IMG/VR virus record: IMGVR_UViG_3300025128_000328
Location: 1-24,155 of that record
Source: a virus
Direction: 5' to 3' (one strand)
Length of the DNA: 24,155 nucleotides
Both the position numbers and the translations under genes were made by a program. Shown here piece by piece: positions 1-7,221 of the stretch. Numbering within the stretch: position 1 is the first letter of the stretch; each line of letters starts with the position of its first letter. The notes beneath the pieces were generated by a model. It worked only from the letters and a program-made list of their open reading frames with translations. It searched no databases and was not told the origin of the DNA.

Positions 1-2
1 GC

Positions 3-80
3 GAAGATCCGCCCGCCCTGAACCATTTTAAACGTACCCGAACCATGAACCGCGGACAGTTGACCAGCAACCGCCGATAA
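3..80 (+). CDS. possible 3' end of an upstream gene (partial)
   Basis: The third forward frame is open from the left edge to a TAA at 78-80 and would encode about 25 residues, ending in an Arg/Asn-rich tail (ending LTSNRR). The other two forward frames stop sooner. The stretch is GC-rich like the terminase and portal genes, so it may be the C-terminus of the gene preceding the terminase. It is too short to recognise and may be chance, so its function is unknown. Confidence 0.25.
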   Translation, partial: EDPPALNHFKRTRTMNRGQLTSNRR

Positions 81-97
81 TTATTCCCGCTTATTTA

Positions 98-168
98 TTC
101 GGGGCGGGGTATTAGCTAACGAAAATTTACGATTAAAAAAACCCGAAATATTTTCGGGGCGGGGTATT
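98..168. repeat. 16-bp direct repeat pair
   Basis: TTCGGGGCGGGGTATT occurs identically at 98-113 and 153-168, start to start 55 bp. The second copy overlaps the right arm of the hairpin at 142-158. Function is unknown; candidates are a terminase recognition site or a protein-binding site. Confidence 0.75.
135..158 (-). terminator. candidate intrinsic terminator, minus strand
   Basis: A perfect 7-bp stem (CCCGAAA / TTTCGGG, loop TAT) at 142-158 has seven A residues on its left side (135-141). Read on the minus strand this is a short hairpin followed by seven T residues, the form of a Rho-independent terminator. It could stop leftward transcripts before they leave this region. No leftward gene is evident, so the role is uncertain. 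Confidence 0.4.
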
Positions 169-336
169 TCCGACTCCGAATCTTTTACCGCGTCCGAGAT
201 AAAATATTTTAGAACCGCGCACCGCGGACGGAGTATTTTTTTTAAAGGATGTTTAGGAGACCTCATAATATCGGGTCAATTTTTCACGATCAAAAAACCA
301 AAAAAATCGCACCAGAAACCACCGCCCGCGTGTCTG

Positions 337-363
337 TGGCACGAGTGCAAGTGCCATGTTTTT
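337..363 (+). terminator. candidate intrinsic terminator before the terminase
   Basis: TGGCAC (337-342) pairs with GTGCCA (351-356) across an 8-base loop and is followed by TG and five T residues (359-363). It would end transcription arriving from the left, before the terminase promoter. The stem is only 6 bp, so this is a moderate call. Confidence 0.4.
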
Positions 364-395
364 CACAAATATTTATGCGTAAAAACGAACAAGTA

Positions 396-423
396 TTTAC
401 TATTTTGAAAAAAGTGCTATTTT
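396..423 (+). promoter_or_regulatory. candidate sigma70-type promoter for terminase/portal
   Basis: TTTACT (396-401) and TATTTT (418-423) are spaced by 16 bases and lie just upstream of the terminase start, after a candidate terminator. Each box departs from consensus, so this is weak evidence supported mainly by position. Confidence 0.3.
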
Positions 424-441
424 AACGCTCAGGGACCCCCG

Positions 442-1902
442 ATGAATGTACAGATAAATCAGACCAATGAAGATAAACTTTTGAAGCTCAGACTGCGGTT
501 AGCGCAGCTTGAAAAGAACGAGGCTTGTCAGGATAATTTTTTAACTTTTGTACGTTCCATGTGGCCCGATTTTATTGCAGGTAGGCATCATTATATCATA
601 GCGGAGAAGCTTCAGCGGGTCGCGAAAGGCGAACTAAAACGCTTGATTATCAACATGGCTCCGCGACACACGAAAAGTGAGTTTGCTTCCTTTTTATTTC
701 CTGCGTGGATGATGGGCCGTAATCCGCGAATGAAGATCATTCAAGCGACACACACGACGGAACTGGCGGTGAATTTTGGTAGGAAGACCAAGAATTTGAT
801 TGACAGTGATGATTATAAGATGGTGTTTCCTGACGTTAAGTTGGCGGCGGATAGTAAGGCCAGTGGTCGGTGGGACACGAGCAGTGGTGGTATGTATTAC
901 GCTGTGGGGGTTGGATCGAACTTAGCGGGACGTGGTGGTGACTTGGTGATTATTGACGATCCTCACTCGGAGCAGACGGCTATGAGCAGTAGTGGTTTTG
1001 ACGATGCTTGGGATTGGTATACGGGCGGACCTAGACAACGTTTACAGCCGGGCGGTAGTATTGTTTTGGTACAGACGCGGTGGTCGGAGAAGGACATGAC
1101 GGGTCAGTTGATGCGGGCGATGGCGAAGGACGACAGGGCGGATCAGTGGGAGATTGTGGAGTTACCTGCTATTTTTGAGGATGGCAAGCCATGTTGGCCT
1201 GAGTATTGGAGTTTGGATGATTTGACCGCGGTCCGCGCTTCCATACCGCCTAGTAAATGGAATGCCCAGTATCAGCAGAACCCGACGGGTGAGGAGAATG
1301 CGATTATACCGCGCGAGTGGTGGAGGCGTTGGGAGAAAGAGAGGATACCGCAGTTGCAGTATGTGATACAGAGTTATGATACGGCTTTTAGTAAGAGGGA
1401 GACGAGTGACTACAGTGCGATTACGACGTGGGGTGTGTTCTTTCCTGAGGAGGGCGGAGCCCCTAATTTAATTTTGTTGGACAGTAAGAAGGGTCGGTGG
1501 GACTTTCCTGAGTTGAAAGGCATGGCATTTGAGTTGTGGGAATACTGGGAGCCTGATGCGGTGATTGTAGAGGCCAAGGCGAGTGGTATGCCATTGACGC
1601 ATGAGATGAGACAGACGGGTATACCTGTTGTGAATTTTACGCCCAGTAAGGGTAATGACAAGGTGACGAGGGTCCATGCGGTTAGTCCGCTGTTTGAGGC
1701 GGGTATGGTTTGGGCCCCCGATGAGACGTGGGCGGATGAGATGATAGAGGAGGTGGCAGCTTTTCCGAATGGTGAGTATGACGACTTGGTGGATAGCATG
1801 ACACAGGCCCTTATGAGGTATCGTCAGGGTAATTTTGTACAATTACCAACAGATGACTGGCAAGATGAAGAAAATTCTGTTAAGGTGAGGGCGTATTACT
1901 AA
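442..1902 (+). CDS. terL: terminase large subunit (DNA-packaging ATPase/nuclease)
   Basis: Packaging motor that pumps DNA into the prohead through the portal and cuts the concatemer. The 486-residue length is normal. The N-terminal ATPase half shows a Walker A-like segment (APRHTKSE, 73-80), Walker B (LVIIDDP, 168-174) and a coupling-type segment (IVLVQTRW, 207-214). The C-terminal RNase H-like nuclease half shows acidic residues in expected order: D313 in SYDTAF, E377 in VIVEAKASG and D448/D451 in the EYDDLVD segment. The ATG at 442 is preceded only by a weak AGGG. The portal gene follows after 14 bases. No small terminase subunit is visible upstream in this window. The DNA is strikingly G-rich on this strand, unlike genes after about 4320. 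The family call is secure; subfamily is not assigned. Confidence 0.96.
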   Translation: MNVQINQTNEDKLLKLRLRLAQLEKNEACQDNFLTFVRSMWPDFIAGRHHYIIAEKLQRVAKGELKRLIINMAPRHTKSEFASFLFPAWMMGRNPRMKIIQATHTTELAVNFGRKTKNLIDSDDYKMVFPDVKLAADSKASGRWDTSSGGMYYAVGVGSNLAGRGGDLVIIDDPHSEQTAMSSSGFDDAWDWYTGGPRQRLQPGGSIVLVQTRWSEKDMTGQLMRAMAKDDRADQWEIVELPAIFEDGKPCWPEYWSLDDLTAVRASIPPSKWNAQYQQNPTGEENAIIPREWWRRWEKERIPQLQYVIQSYDTAFSKRETSDYSAITTWGVFFPEEGGAPNLILLDSKKGRWDFPELKGMAFELWEYWEPDAVIVEAKASGMPLTHEMRQTGIPVVNFTPSKGNDKVTRVHAVSPLFEAGMVWAPDETWADEMIEEVAAFPNGEYDDLVDSMTQALMRYRQGNFVQLPTDDWQDEENSVKVRAYY

Positions 1903-1916
1903 TTTAGGAACATAAC

Positions 1917-4319
1917 ATGGTAGACACAGTTGGAAGTTTAATGGACACAAACGTCCCTTCGCAGTTGGACGAAGAGGATCTAAAGGCCGAGATAGAGCTT
2001 GAAATACCCAGTACCGACGAGCCGTTGCTCACGGATCCCGATATAGAGATTGAGATTACGGAAGAAGACGATGGTGGGGTGACGGTGGACTTCGAGCCTG
2101 AGGAGGAGAGAACCGAGGCGGGATTTACAGAAAACCTTGCGGAGATGATTTCTGATACGGAACTGGGACGTATATCTTCTGAATTATTGGGCGAGTTTGA
2201 TGCGAATAAAGCTAGTCGTCAGGAGTGGGAGGACGCTTATACGGATGGTCTGGAGCTTCTGGGCTTTAATTATGAGGAGAGATCCCAACCGTTTAGGGGC
2301 GCGAGTGGCGTGACGCATCCTTTGTTGGCGGAGGCAGCTACCCAGTTTCAGGCACAGGCGTTTAACGAGCTACTACCTTCTTCGGGGCCTGTTAGAACGG
2401 TAATTATGGGGGAAGATACCCGTGCCAAGCAGGAGCAGTCCGAGCGGGTTCGTCACTTTATGAACTACTATATTACGAATGTGATGGAGGATTACACGCC
2501 TGACATGGATCAGATGCTGTTTTATCTACCGTTGGCGGGCAGTACGTTTAAAAAAGTGTATTTTGATGAGGTAATGGGTCAGGCTGTTAGCAAGTTTGTA
2601 CCTGCAGAACAGTTAATTGTGCCTTATGACACGTCGGACTTGGACACCTGTCCGAATGTCACGCATATTATTCGTATGGGGTTGAATGACCTAAGAAAGC
2701 AACAACTGGCAGGGGTTTATAGGGATATTAACGTGATACCTGTGCAAGGGGACGTGACCGAGGTACAGGGTGAGATCAACAGGATATCGGGCATGGAACC
2801 TTCCCAGATTGACTATGACTGCACGCTCTTGGAGTGTCATGTGGATCTGGACTTAAAAGGGTTTGAGGAGGTGGACGACGAGGACGAGCCTACAGGGGTG
2901 AAGCTTCCTTATGTTGTAACCATTTCTCAGGACAACGGTCAGATCTTGTCGATCAGAAGAAACTACAAAGAGGGGGATAGCCTCAAGAAAAAAATACAAT
3001 ATTTTGTACATTTTAAATTTTTACCGGGCTTTGGTTTTTATGGACTGGGGTTAATTCATACGATTGGCGGGTTATCCAGAACGGCAACGGCGGCCCTTCG
3101 TCAGTTGATAGATGCGGGTACGTTATCTAATCTTCCTGCGGGTTTTAAAGCCCGTGGCCTGCGGATCAGGGACGACGAGGATCCTCTACAGCCGGGTGAA
3201 TTTAGGGACGTAGACGCACCGGGCGGTGCTATCAGGGACAGCTTGATGCCATTACCGTTTAAGGGTCCTGACCAGACGTTATTTAATTTATTGGGTTTTG
3301 TTGTTCAGGCGGGGCAGCGTTTTGCGACGATCACCGATATGAAGGTCGGGGACGGTAATCAACAGGCTGCAGTGGGTACAACACTGGCGTTACTGGAGCA
3401 GGGTAGCCGTGTGATGAGCGCGGTACACAAAAGGCTTCATTACGCTTTGCGGTTGGAATTTAAACTGTTGGCTAAGGTAATGAGTGAGTTCTTACCACAG
3501 GAATATCCGTATGCGGTAGAGGGTCAGGATCAAAAGATCATGGCGCAGGACTTTGACGAGCGGGTGGATATTCTACCTGTTTCTAACCCCAATACCTTTA
3601 GTCAGGCTCAGAGGATAGCTTTGGCGCAGACCAAGATGCAATTAGCGGCTCAAGCCCCTGAGATACACAATATGTATGAAGTGTATAGGGATATGTATGA
3701 AGCGATAGGTGTTTCGGATGTAGACAGGCTTTTGAAGTCTATGCCAGATGAGGAACCGCGTCCCTTGGACCCTGCACAGGAAAACATAAATGCAATGGAG
3801 ATGATGACGTTAAAAGCGTTTGAGGGTCAGAACCATCAGGCGCACATACAGGCGCATCTGATCTTTGGTAGTACACCGATGGTGGCCTCTATACCACCTG
3901 TGGCAGCTACCTTGCAAAAGCACGTTTTGGAACACGTCAAGATACAAGCCGAGGAACAAGCTAAGGCTCAAATGGCACAGGCAGGACCTATGCCTGCAGA
4001 AGGTCAGGAAATGCAGTTTCAGGGTATGGTGGCTCAGTTGGTGGCACAAGGTATGCAACAGGTTAAGCAACTATCTGGACAAATATCTGGTCAAGGACCT
4101 GATCCTCTGGTAAAACTAAAAGAGCAAGAGCTACAGATTCGGGCACAGTCTGAACAGAATGAGGCAAACACAGACAGGGCTAAACTACAACTGGAAGCAC
4201 AAAATCAACAGATTAGAGCAGACCAGTTTGGTAAGAGGTTAGCCAGTCAGGAAGCCCAGACCGAGGCTAGGATCCAAAGCGCAATGGAAAGAGAACTGTT
4301 AAAGCAGAGAGGTAAATAG
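1917..4319 (+). CDS. portal protein
   Basis: Dodecameric ring at the capsid vertex through which DNA enters and to which the neck attaches. At 800 residues it is large, in the size range of portals of short-tailed phages. The first 70 or so residues are very acidic. A conserved-looking core begins near residue 85 (SELLGEFDANKASRQEWE, then GFNYEERSQPFRGASGVTHP), the form I know from marine phage portals. The last 100 residues or so are Gln/Lys/Glu-rich and probably coiled coil, perhaps a barrel or scaffold-contact region. It is adjacent to the terminase gene, the usual order. Its base composition matches the terminase rather than what follows. Its stop codon lies inside a 15-bp sequence repeated at 4519-4533. 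The identification comes from context and family resemblance. Confidence 0.88.
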   Translation: MVDTVGSLMDTNVPSQLDEEDLKAEIELEIPSTDEPLLTDPDIEIEITEEDDGGVTVDFEPEEERTEAGFTENLAEMISDTELGRISSELLGEFDANKASRQEWEDAYTDGLELLGFNYEERSQPFRGASGVTHPLLAEAATQFQAQAFNELLPSSGPVRTVIMGEDTRAKQEQSERVRHFMNYYITNVMEDYTPDMDQMLFYLPLAGSTFKKVYFDEVMGQAVSKFVPAEQLIVPYDTSDLDTCPNVTHIIRMGLNDLRKQQLAGVYRDINVIPVQGDVTEVQGEINRISGMEPSQIDYDCTLLECHVDLDLKGFEEVDDEDEPTGVKLPYVVTISQDNGQILSIRRNYKEGDSLKKKIQYFVHFKFLPGFGFYGLGLIHTIGGLSRTATAALRQLIDAGTLSNLPAGFKARGLRIRDDEDPLQPGEFRDVDAPGGAIRDSLMPLPFKGPDQTLFNLLGFVVQAGQRFATITDMKVGDGNQQAAVGTTLALLEQGSRVMSAVHKRLHYALRLEFKLLAKVMSEFLPQEYPYAVEGQDQKIMAQDFDERVDILPVSNPNTFSQAQRIALAQTKMQLAAQAPEIHNMYEVYRDMYEAIGVSDVDRLLKSMPDEEPRPLDPAQENINAMEMMTLKAFEGQNHQAHIQAHLIFGSTPMVASIPPVAATLQKHVLEHVKIQAEEQAKAQMAQAGPMPAEGQEMQFQGMVAQLVAQGMQQVKQLSGQISGQGPDPLVKLKEQELQIRAQSEQNEANTDRAKLQLEAQNQQIRADQFGKRLASQEAQTEARIQSAMERELLKQRGK

Positions 4320-4533
4320 CATGGTGCTTAAACGAAAAAAAATTCAAGATTCACCTGTTGGAAATACGAGTAGAAGAAAAGGGTATAGAAGTCGTTCATC
4401 TATCAACCTCAAAACAAAAGATAAAAGAATGTCTAATCGTGATTTAGAAAGAGCCCAAGACCTATACCCAGAATTAGAAAACTTTCGAAACTACTATAAA
4501 GACTTGATTAAATAAGAAAGGTAAATAGCATGG
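4310..4533. repeat. 15-bp direct repeat flanking the 4321-4515 gene
   Basis: AGGTAAATAGCATGG occurs identically at 4310-4324 and 4519-4533 (18 of 19 bases or so match when the flank is included). Each copy contains a TAG and an ATG, so the first copy joins the portal stop to the next start and the second supplies the ribosome-binding region and start of the gene at 4530. The arrangement fits insertion of a gene-sized cassette at a portal/downstream-gene junction, duplicating the junction. Confidence 0.85.
4321..4515 (+). CDS. small basic hypothetical protein
   Basis: A 64-residue, Lys/Arg-rich protein that I do not recognise. The first half is strongly basic and probably disordered (SRRKGYRSRSS region); the second half (RDLERAQDLYPELENFRNYY) looks helical. 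No Cys, membrane segment or catalytic motif is seen. It sits between the two copies of a 15-bp direct repeat and is AT-rich, whereas the upstream portal is GC-rich. Both facts suggest a separately acquired insert. It begins one base after the portal stop, with AGAGG 5' of it as ribosome-binding site. Confidence 0.65.
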   Translation: MVLKRKKIQDSPVGNTSRRKGYRSRSSINLKTKDKRMSNRDLERAQDLYPELENFRNYYKDLIK

Positions 4534-4727
4534 CTAGAAAAGTTAAAATAGTTACAAACACACCCGGTCCTGCACCAAAGGCAACAATGTCTGCAGAAAT
4601 CAAGGGTCAGGGCACCATACCTTATGGCGAGGCTAAAGAGGTACAAGTTCCTACTAAGCTAACGACTATGACGGTTAGAGGTATGGGGGCAGCCATCAAG
4701 GGTGGTAATTACCACGGTTGTTCATAA
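4530..4727 (+). CDS. small conserved-type phage protein, unknown
   Basis: A 65-residue protein of unknown function. The N-terminus is basic (MARKVKIV), the middle has Pro/Gly/Thr, and the C-terminus is MGAAIKGGNYHGCS, a Gly-rich tail ending in Cys-Ser. Proteins with a RGMGAA.KGG tail are, from memory, frequent in marine phage genomes. AAAGG at 4517-4521 serves as ribosome-binding site. The next gene starts directly after its stop, indicating co-translation. No enzyme motif is visible. Confidence 0.7.
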   Translation: MARKVKIVTNTPGPAPKATMSAEIKGQGTIPYGEAKEVQVPTKLTTMTVRGMGAAIKGGNYHGCS

Positions 4728-4916
4728 ATGCCTTTAAAAAAAGGTTCTAGTCAGAAAACAATAAGTAAAAACATAAGCAAGCTTAGAGACGAGGGGTATC
4801 CTCAAAATCAGGCAGTGGCTATAGCTTTATCAACCGCAAACAAAAAAAGTAAGGGAGGAGTTGTACAGGGGTTCAGCAAGATTGCTAGACCTCAAAAGTT
4901 TAAAGGAATATTCTAA
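4728..4916 (+). CDS. small protein with [18 protein letters not shown] motif
   Basis: A 62-residue basic protein. Residues about 8-37 hold a conserved motif ([19 protein letters not shown], then QAVAIALS) that I recognise as recurring in short phage and bacterial proteins of unknown function, where a helix with Lys/Gln-Ala-x-Ala-Ile-Ala-Leu-Ser follows a Gly-Tyr/Lys-Pro turn. The tail is Lys/Gly-rich. It starts immediately after the previous stop and its own stop overlaps the next start by one base (TAATG). Role unknown; the size and charge would suit nucleic-acid or protein binding. Confidence 0.75.
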   Translation: MPLKKGSSQKTISKNISKLRDEGYPQNQAVAIALSTANKKSKGGVVQGFSKIARPQKFKGIF

Positions 4917-5404
4917 TGTTAGATCCCGCTAGTATTGCAACGGCTTTAAGTCTTAGTACGGCAGCTTTTAACAATATAAAAAAAGCATTTGCTATGGGGC
5001 GGGACATTGAACAGATGAGCGGTGATCTGTCAAGATGGATGAACGCCTCCAGTGACATAGATAATGCGGTAAAGTCTACAGCCAACCCTCCATTTTATAA
5101 GAAGATGTTGAGCGGTGACACGGTAGAAGAAGCTGCCATGAAGTCTTTGGTTGCACAAAAAACCCTTGAAAAACAAAGATATGAGTTGCAACAGTACGTT
5201 AAATTTAAGTTTGGTGTAAAAGCTTGGGACGATTTGTTGAAGATGGAGGGTACTATTCGTAAAAAAAGACAAGAGCTTATTTACAAGCGACAAGAACTTA
5301 AACAAAGAATAATTGAAGGTCTTTTTGTTATTATCTTAATAAGTTCTCTTATAGGACTAATCTTCTTTGCAATATGGTTGAAAAAACAACAAGATGGAAA
5401 TTGA
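4916..5404 (+). CDS. single-pass membrane protein with helical cytoplasmic domain
   Basis: A 162-residue protein. Residues 1-27 are mildly hydrophobic and Ala/Ser-rich ([21 protein letters not shown]). Residues about 70-135 are helical and charged, probably coiled coil. One clear membrane segment lies at about 136-154 (FVIILISSLIGLIFFAIWL), followed by a short basic tail. That orientation resembles tail-anchored accessory proteins near phage lysis or portal genes. I do not recognise a named family. A tiny membrane-type frame overlaps its 3' end. Confidence 0.75.
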   Translation: MLDPASIATALSLSTAAFNNIKKAFAMGRDIEQMSGDLSRWMNASSDIDNAVKSTANPPFYKKMLSGDTVEEAAMKSLVAQKTLEKQRYELQQYVKFKFGVKAWDDLLKMEGTIRKKRQELIYKRQELKQRIIEGLFVIILISSLIGLIFFAIWLKKQQDGN

Positions 5405-5486
5405 AGATGTCTTATTGTACATTATTGTTCTAGCGGCTTTTTATTGGACTATACTTTTTCCTCCAAAATGGTTATTTATACAATAA
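5394..5486 (+). CDS. tiny hydrophobic peptide (30 aa)
   Basis: ATG at 5394 opens a 30-codon frame ending in TAA at 5484-5486. It overlaps the previous gene by 11 bases, and its stop overlaps the next start by one base (TAATG). The product begins MEIEDVLLYIIVLAAFYW and is almost wholly one membrane helix with a Lys/Trp C-terminal end. The precise coupling to the downstream start, and its bridging of the gap between two genes, argue that it is translated. No strong ribosome-binding site is seen. Function unknown; single-helix peptides near lysis genes can affect membrane timing, but that is speculation. Confidence 0.45.
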   Translation: MEIEDVLLYIIVLAAFYWTILFPPKWLFIQ

Positions 5487-6037
5487 TGGGAAAAAGATCA
5501 GAGTTTGGCAGGATAGATAAGGATTTTTATCCAACGCCTGCAAAAGCGTTAGAACCTTTGTTACCTCACTTAGAGGGTTATATTTCTTATGCTGAACCAA
5601 TGGCGGGCAACGGTTCACTTATAAATGCTATGGATCAGTTTTCTGATTTGAAATGCAAGTGGCGTTCTGATATTTATCCGCAAAGAGAAGATATTAAACA
5701 AGCTAACGTATTTGACTTAACCTTAAAAGAAATAGGTGTAGATACAGATTTAATTATTACAAACCCGCCTTGGTCAAGGGAGGTACTACACGATACGATT
5801 ATGCACTTATCTGCAATTAGACCTAGTTGGTTATTGTTCTATGCAGATTGGATGCACACCATACAAGCCGTACAATATTTACCTTATTGTCAAAAAATAC
5901 AAAGTATTGGTAGAGTAAAGTGGTTTCCAGAAACACCCCATACAGGTAAGGACAATGTGTGTTGGTATTTATTTGATCAAAGAAAAAAATCTGATACAGT
6001 AGAGTTTTACCCTAGAGGATGGTTGTTAACGACATGA
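5486..6037 (+). CDS. compact class I SAM-dependent DNA methyltransferase-like protein
   Basis: A 183-residue protein from the ATG at 5486. A longer frame from 5444 is open, but the 5486 start couples to the previous stop (TAATG) and begins at the conserved FYPTP segment. Motifs: FYPTP at 14-18, SAM-binding motif I AEPMAGNGSLI at 36-46, an acidic ribose-binding candidate D62 (SDIYP), and catalytic TNPPW at 92-96. NPPW/NPPY is the signature of amino-methyltransferases acting on adenine N6 or cytosine N4. No separate target-recognition domain or restriction partner is visible, so it is an orphan enzyme. It probably modifies phage DNA, perhaps against host restriction. A protein substrate cannot be excluded, since N5-glutamine methyltransferases share NPPY. 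Confidence 0.8.
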   Translation: MGKRSEFGRIDKDFYPTPAKALEPLLPHLEGYISYAEPMAGNGSLINAMDQFSDLKCKWRSDIYPQREDIKQANVFDLTLKEIGVDTDLIITNPPWSREVLHDTIMHLSAIRPSWLLFYADWMHTIQAVQYLPYCQKIQSIGRVKWFPETPHTGKDNVCWYLFDQRKKSDTVEFYPRGWLLTT

Positions 6038-6384
6038 CACAAAAAAAATTACAAAAAGGTTCTACATGGGAACTGTTAGATAAAAACGGTGATGGGATTG
6101 TAGATGATAAAGAATTAGAGCGAAGAGAGCGTATGGTTTTGCTTGAGAACCGTGATAAGAAAGAAGATCAGCAACGTCATTTGGTTTGGTTTTCTGCAAT
6201 AACCGTAACGGTATTTATTATTGTATTAATGACACCTGTCGTGCCTATAGATAGAATTAGTCACTTGAGTGGTATCGGCGAAATTTGGATATTATCCAAC
6301 ATGGGAATAATCGGCAGTTTTATCGGTTTTAATCAATTAGCCAAGCGTGGAAACAAAGGGGAGGGTAATGGGGCTATTAGATAA
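6034..6384 (+). CDS. EF-hand membrane protein of the lysis cassette
   Basis: A 116-residue protein from ATG 6034, which overlaps the methyltransferase stop as ATGA; an upstream in-frame ATG at 6019 is less likely. Residues 16-27 (DKNGDGIVDDKE) form a canonical EF-hand calcium loop with ligand positions D16, N18, D20, D24 and E27, between short helices. A charged linker (28-49) leads to two membrane segments at about 51-70 and 82-101 and a basic Gly-rich tail. It lies directly before the holin gene and overlaps it by 17 bases. EF-hands usually work in pairs; a single one may pair by dimerising. A role in calcium sensing or membrane-protein regulation at lysis is inferred from position only. 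Confidence 0.8.
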   Translation: MTQKKLQKGSTWELLDKNGDGIVDDKELERRERMVLLENRDKKEDQQRHLVWFSAITVTVFIIVLMTPVVPIDRISHLSGIGEIWILSNMGIIGSFIGFNQLAKRGNKGEGNGAIR

Positions 6385-6769
6385 TCTTATACAACCAGTA
6401 TCTAAGATACTAGACAAAGCAATACCTGACCAAGATCTCAAACGAAAGTTATCCCATGAGATTGCAACCATGTCAGAAAAACACGCGCAGGAGTTGGCCC
6501 TCGCTCAAGTTAAGGTTAATGCTGCAGAAGCAGCAAGTGGAAGCCTGTTTAAAGGTGGGTGGCGTCCTTGCATTGGTTGGATCTGTGGGATTGCTTTTGG
6601 CTATCACTTTGTTCTTCAGCCAGTTATTATTTTTGTAGTGGCATTAGTGGGTATAGAAATACCAGAGTTGCCAGAGTTTGATATGGGTACACTTCTTACT
6701 GTCCTCGGAGGTATGCTCGGAATTGGAGGACTTAGAACTTATGAAAAGCAGAAAGGGTTAACAAAATGA
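6368..6769 (+). CDS. holin, GTA-type 3TM family
   Basis: Forms lesions in the inner membrane that let endolysin reach the cell wall. The start at 6368 (133 residues) is preferred over 6347 because GGGGAGGG lies just upstream. Residues 1-60 are amphipathic and charged. GGWRPCIGWICGIAFGYHF (63-81) opens the membrane region, with hydrophobic segments at about 68-95 and 107-122, then LRTYEKQKG. The GWRP.IGW and GMLG.GGLRTYEK signatures match the family called holin of 3TMs for gene-transfer release, first described in gene transfer agents. Its stop overlaps the endolysin start (ATGA), the usual coupling of holin and endolysin. Confidence 0.87.
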   Translation: MGLLDNLIQPVSKILDKAIPDQDLKRKLSHEIATMSEKHAQELALAQVKVNAAEAASGSLFKGGWRPCIGWICGIAFGYHFVLQPVIIFVVALVGIEIPELPEFDMGTLLTVLGGMLGIGGLRTYEKQKGLTK

Positions 6770-7221
6770 GTTTTAAATTAAGTCAAAGATCTTTAGATAA
6801 ACTAGAGGGGGTACATCCAGATATGGTCAAGTGTGTTACCTCGGCCATAAACTACTCAAAAGTGGATTTCGGTGTGATTTGCGGGATGAGATCGGAGGCC
6901 GAACAGCGCGAACTTGTTCAAAAAGGTGCTTCAAAAACAATGAAATCCAAACATTTAATTGGTCACGCCGTCGACCTCATGGCCTATCTTGGTTCGAGGG
7001 CATCATGGGAGTTGAATCTTTACGATGATATTGCAGATGCAATGGCACAAGCTGCTAAAGAACATAATGTTCCTATTAAATGGGGAGCAGCTTGGAGCAT
7101 AGGAAATATAGCTCAATGGAATAGTAGCATGGAAGGTGCTATGACTAGTTATATTGACCTAAGACGTAGTGAAGGTAGACGTCCATTTTTGGATGGACCT
7201 CATTTTGAGCTAATAAAATAA
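6766..7221 (+). CDS. endolysin, M15 L,D-/D,D-peptidase
   Basis: Zinc peptidase that cleaves peptidoglycan stem peptides at lysis. At 151 residues it is the size of single-domain M15 endolysins such as phage T5 Lys. Zinc-site motifs are SKHLIGHAVDL (ligands H63 and D70) and DGPHFEL (catalytic acid D143, ligand H146), with the DxxH spacing of the T5 enzyme. The segment GVICGMRS near residue 36-43 matches the conserved start of the fold. There is no signal peptide or wall-binding domain, so release would depend on the holin encoded just upstream. Overlapping ATGA start. A 39-base gap separates it from the next gene. Confidence 0.92.
   Translation: MSFKLSQRSLDKLEGVHPDMVKCVTSAINYSKVDFGVICGMRSEAEQRELVQKGASKTMKSKHLIGHAVDLMAYLGSRASWELNLYDDIADAMAQAAKEHNVPIKWGAAWSIGNIAQWNSSMEGAMTSYIDLRRSEGRRPFLDGPHFELIK

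Larger units (their letters stand above)
81..441. other. non-coding, repeat-bearing region upstream of the terminase
   Basis: About 360 bases without a convincing gene. It holds a 16-base perfect direct repeat (TTCGGGGCGGGGTATT at 98-113 and 153-168), GAACCAT and ACCGCGGAC motifs repeated in its first half and upstream, a hairpin with an A-run (135-158), a second hairpin followed by a T-run (337-363), and an AT-rich stretch before the terminase gene. The only open frame here, on the minus strand (81-266), has no ribosome-binding site and crosses the hairpin and both repeats, so it is not called. A GC-rich repeat block beside a terminase gene is a plausible place for packaging-initiation signals, but this is inference. 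Confidence 0.5.

Noticed and set aside
81-266. 61-aa minus-strand open frame
   Set aside because: No ribosome-binding site, crosses a minus-strand terminator-like hairpin and the direct repeats, and has no recognisable protein pattern.
5444-5485. Upstream ATG extension of the methyltransferase
   Set aside because: The extra 14 residues overlap the tiny frame at 5394, lack a ribosome-binding site, and precede the conserved start; TAATG coupling at 5486 is better.
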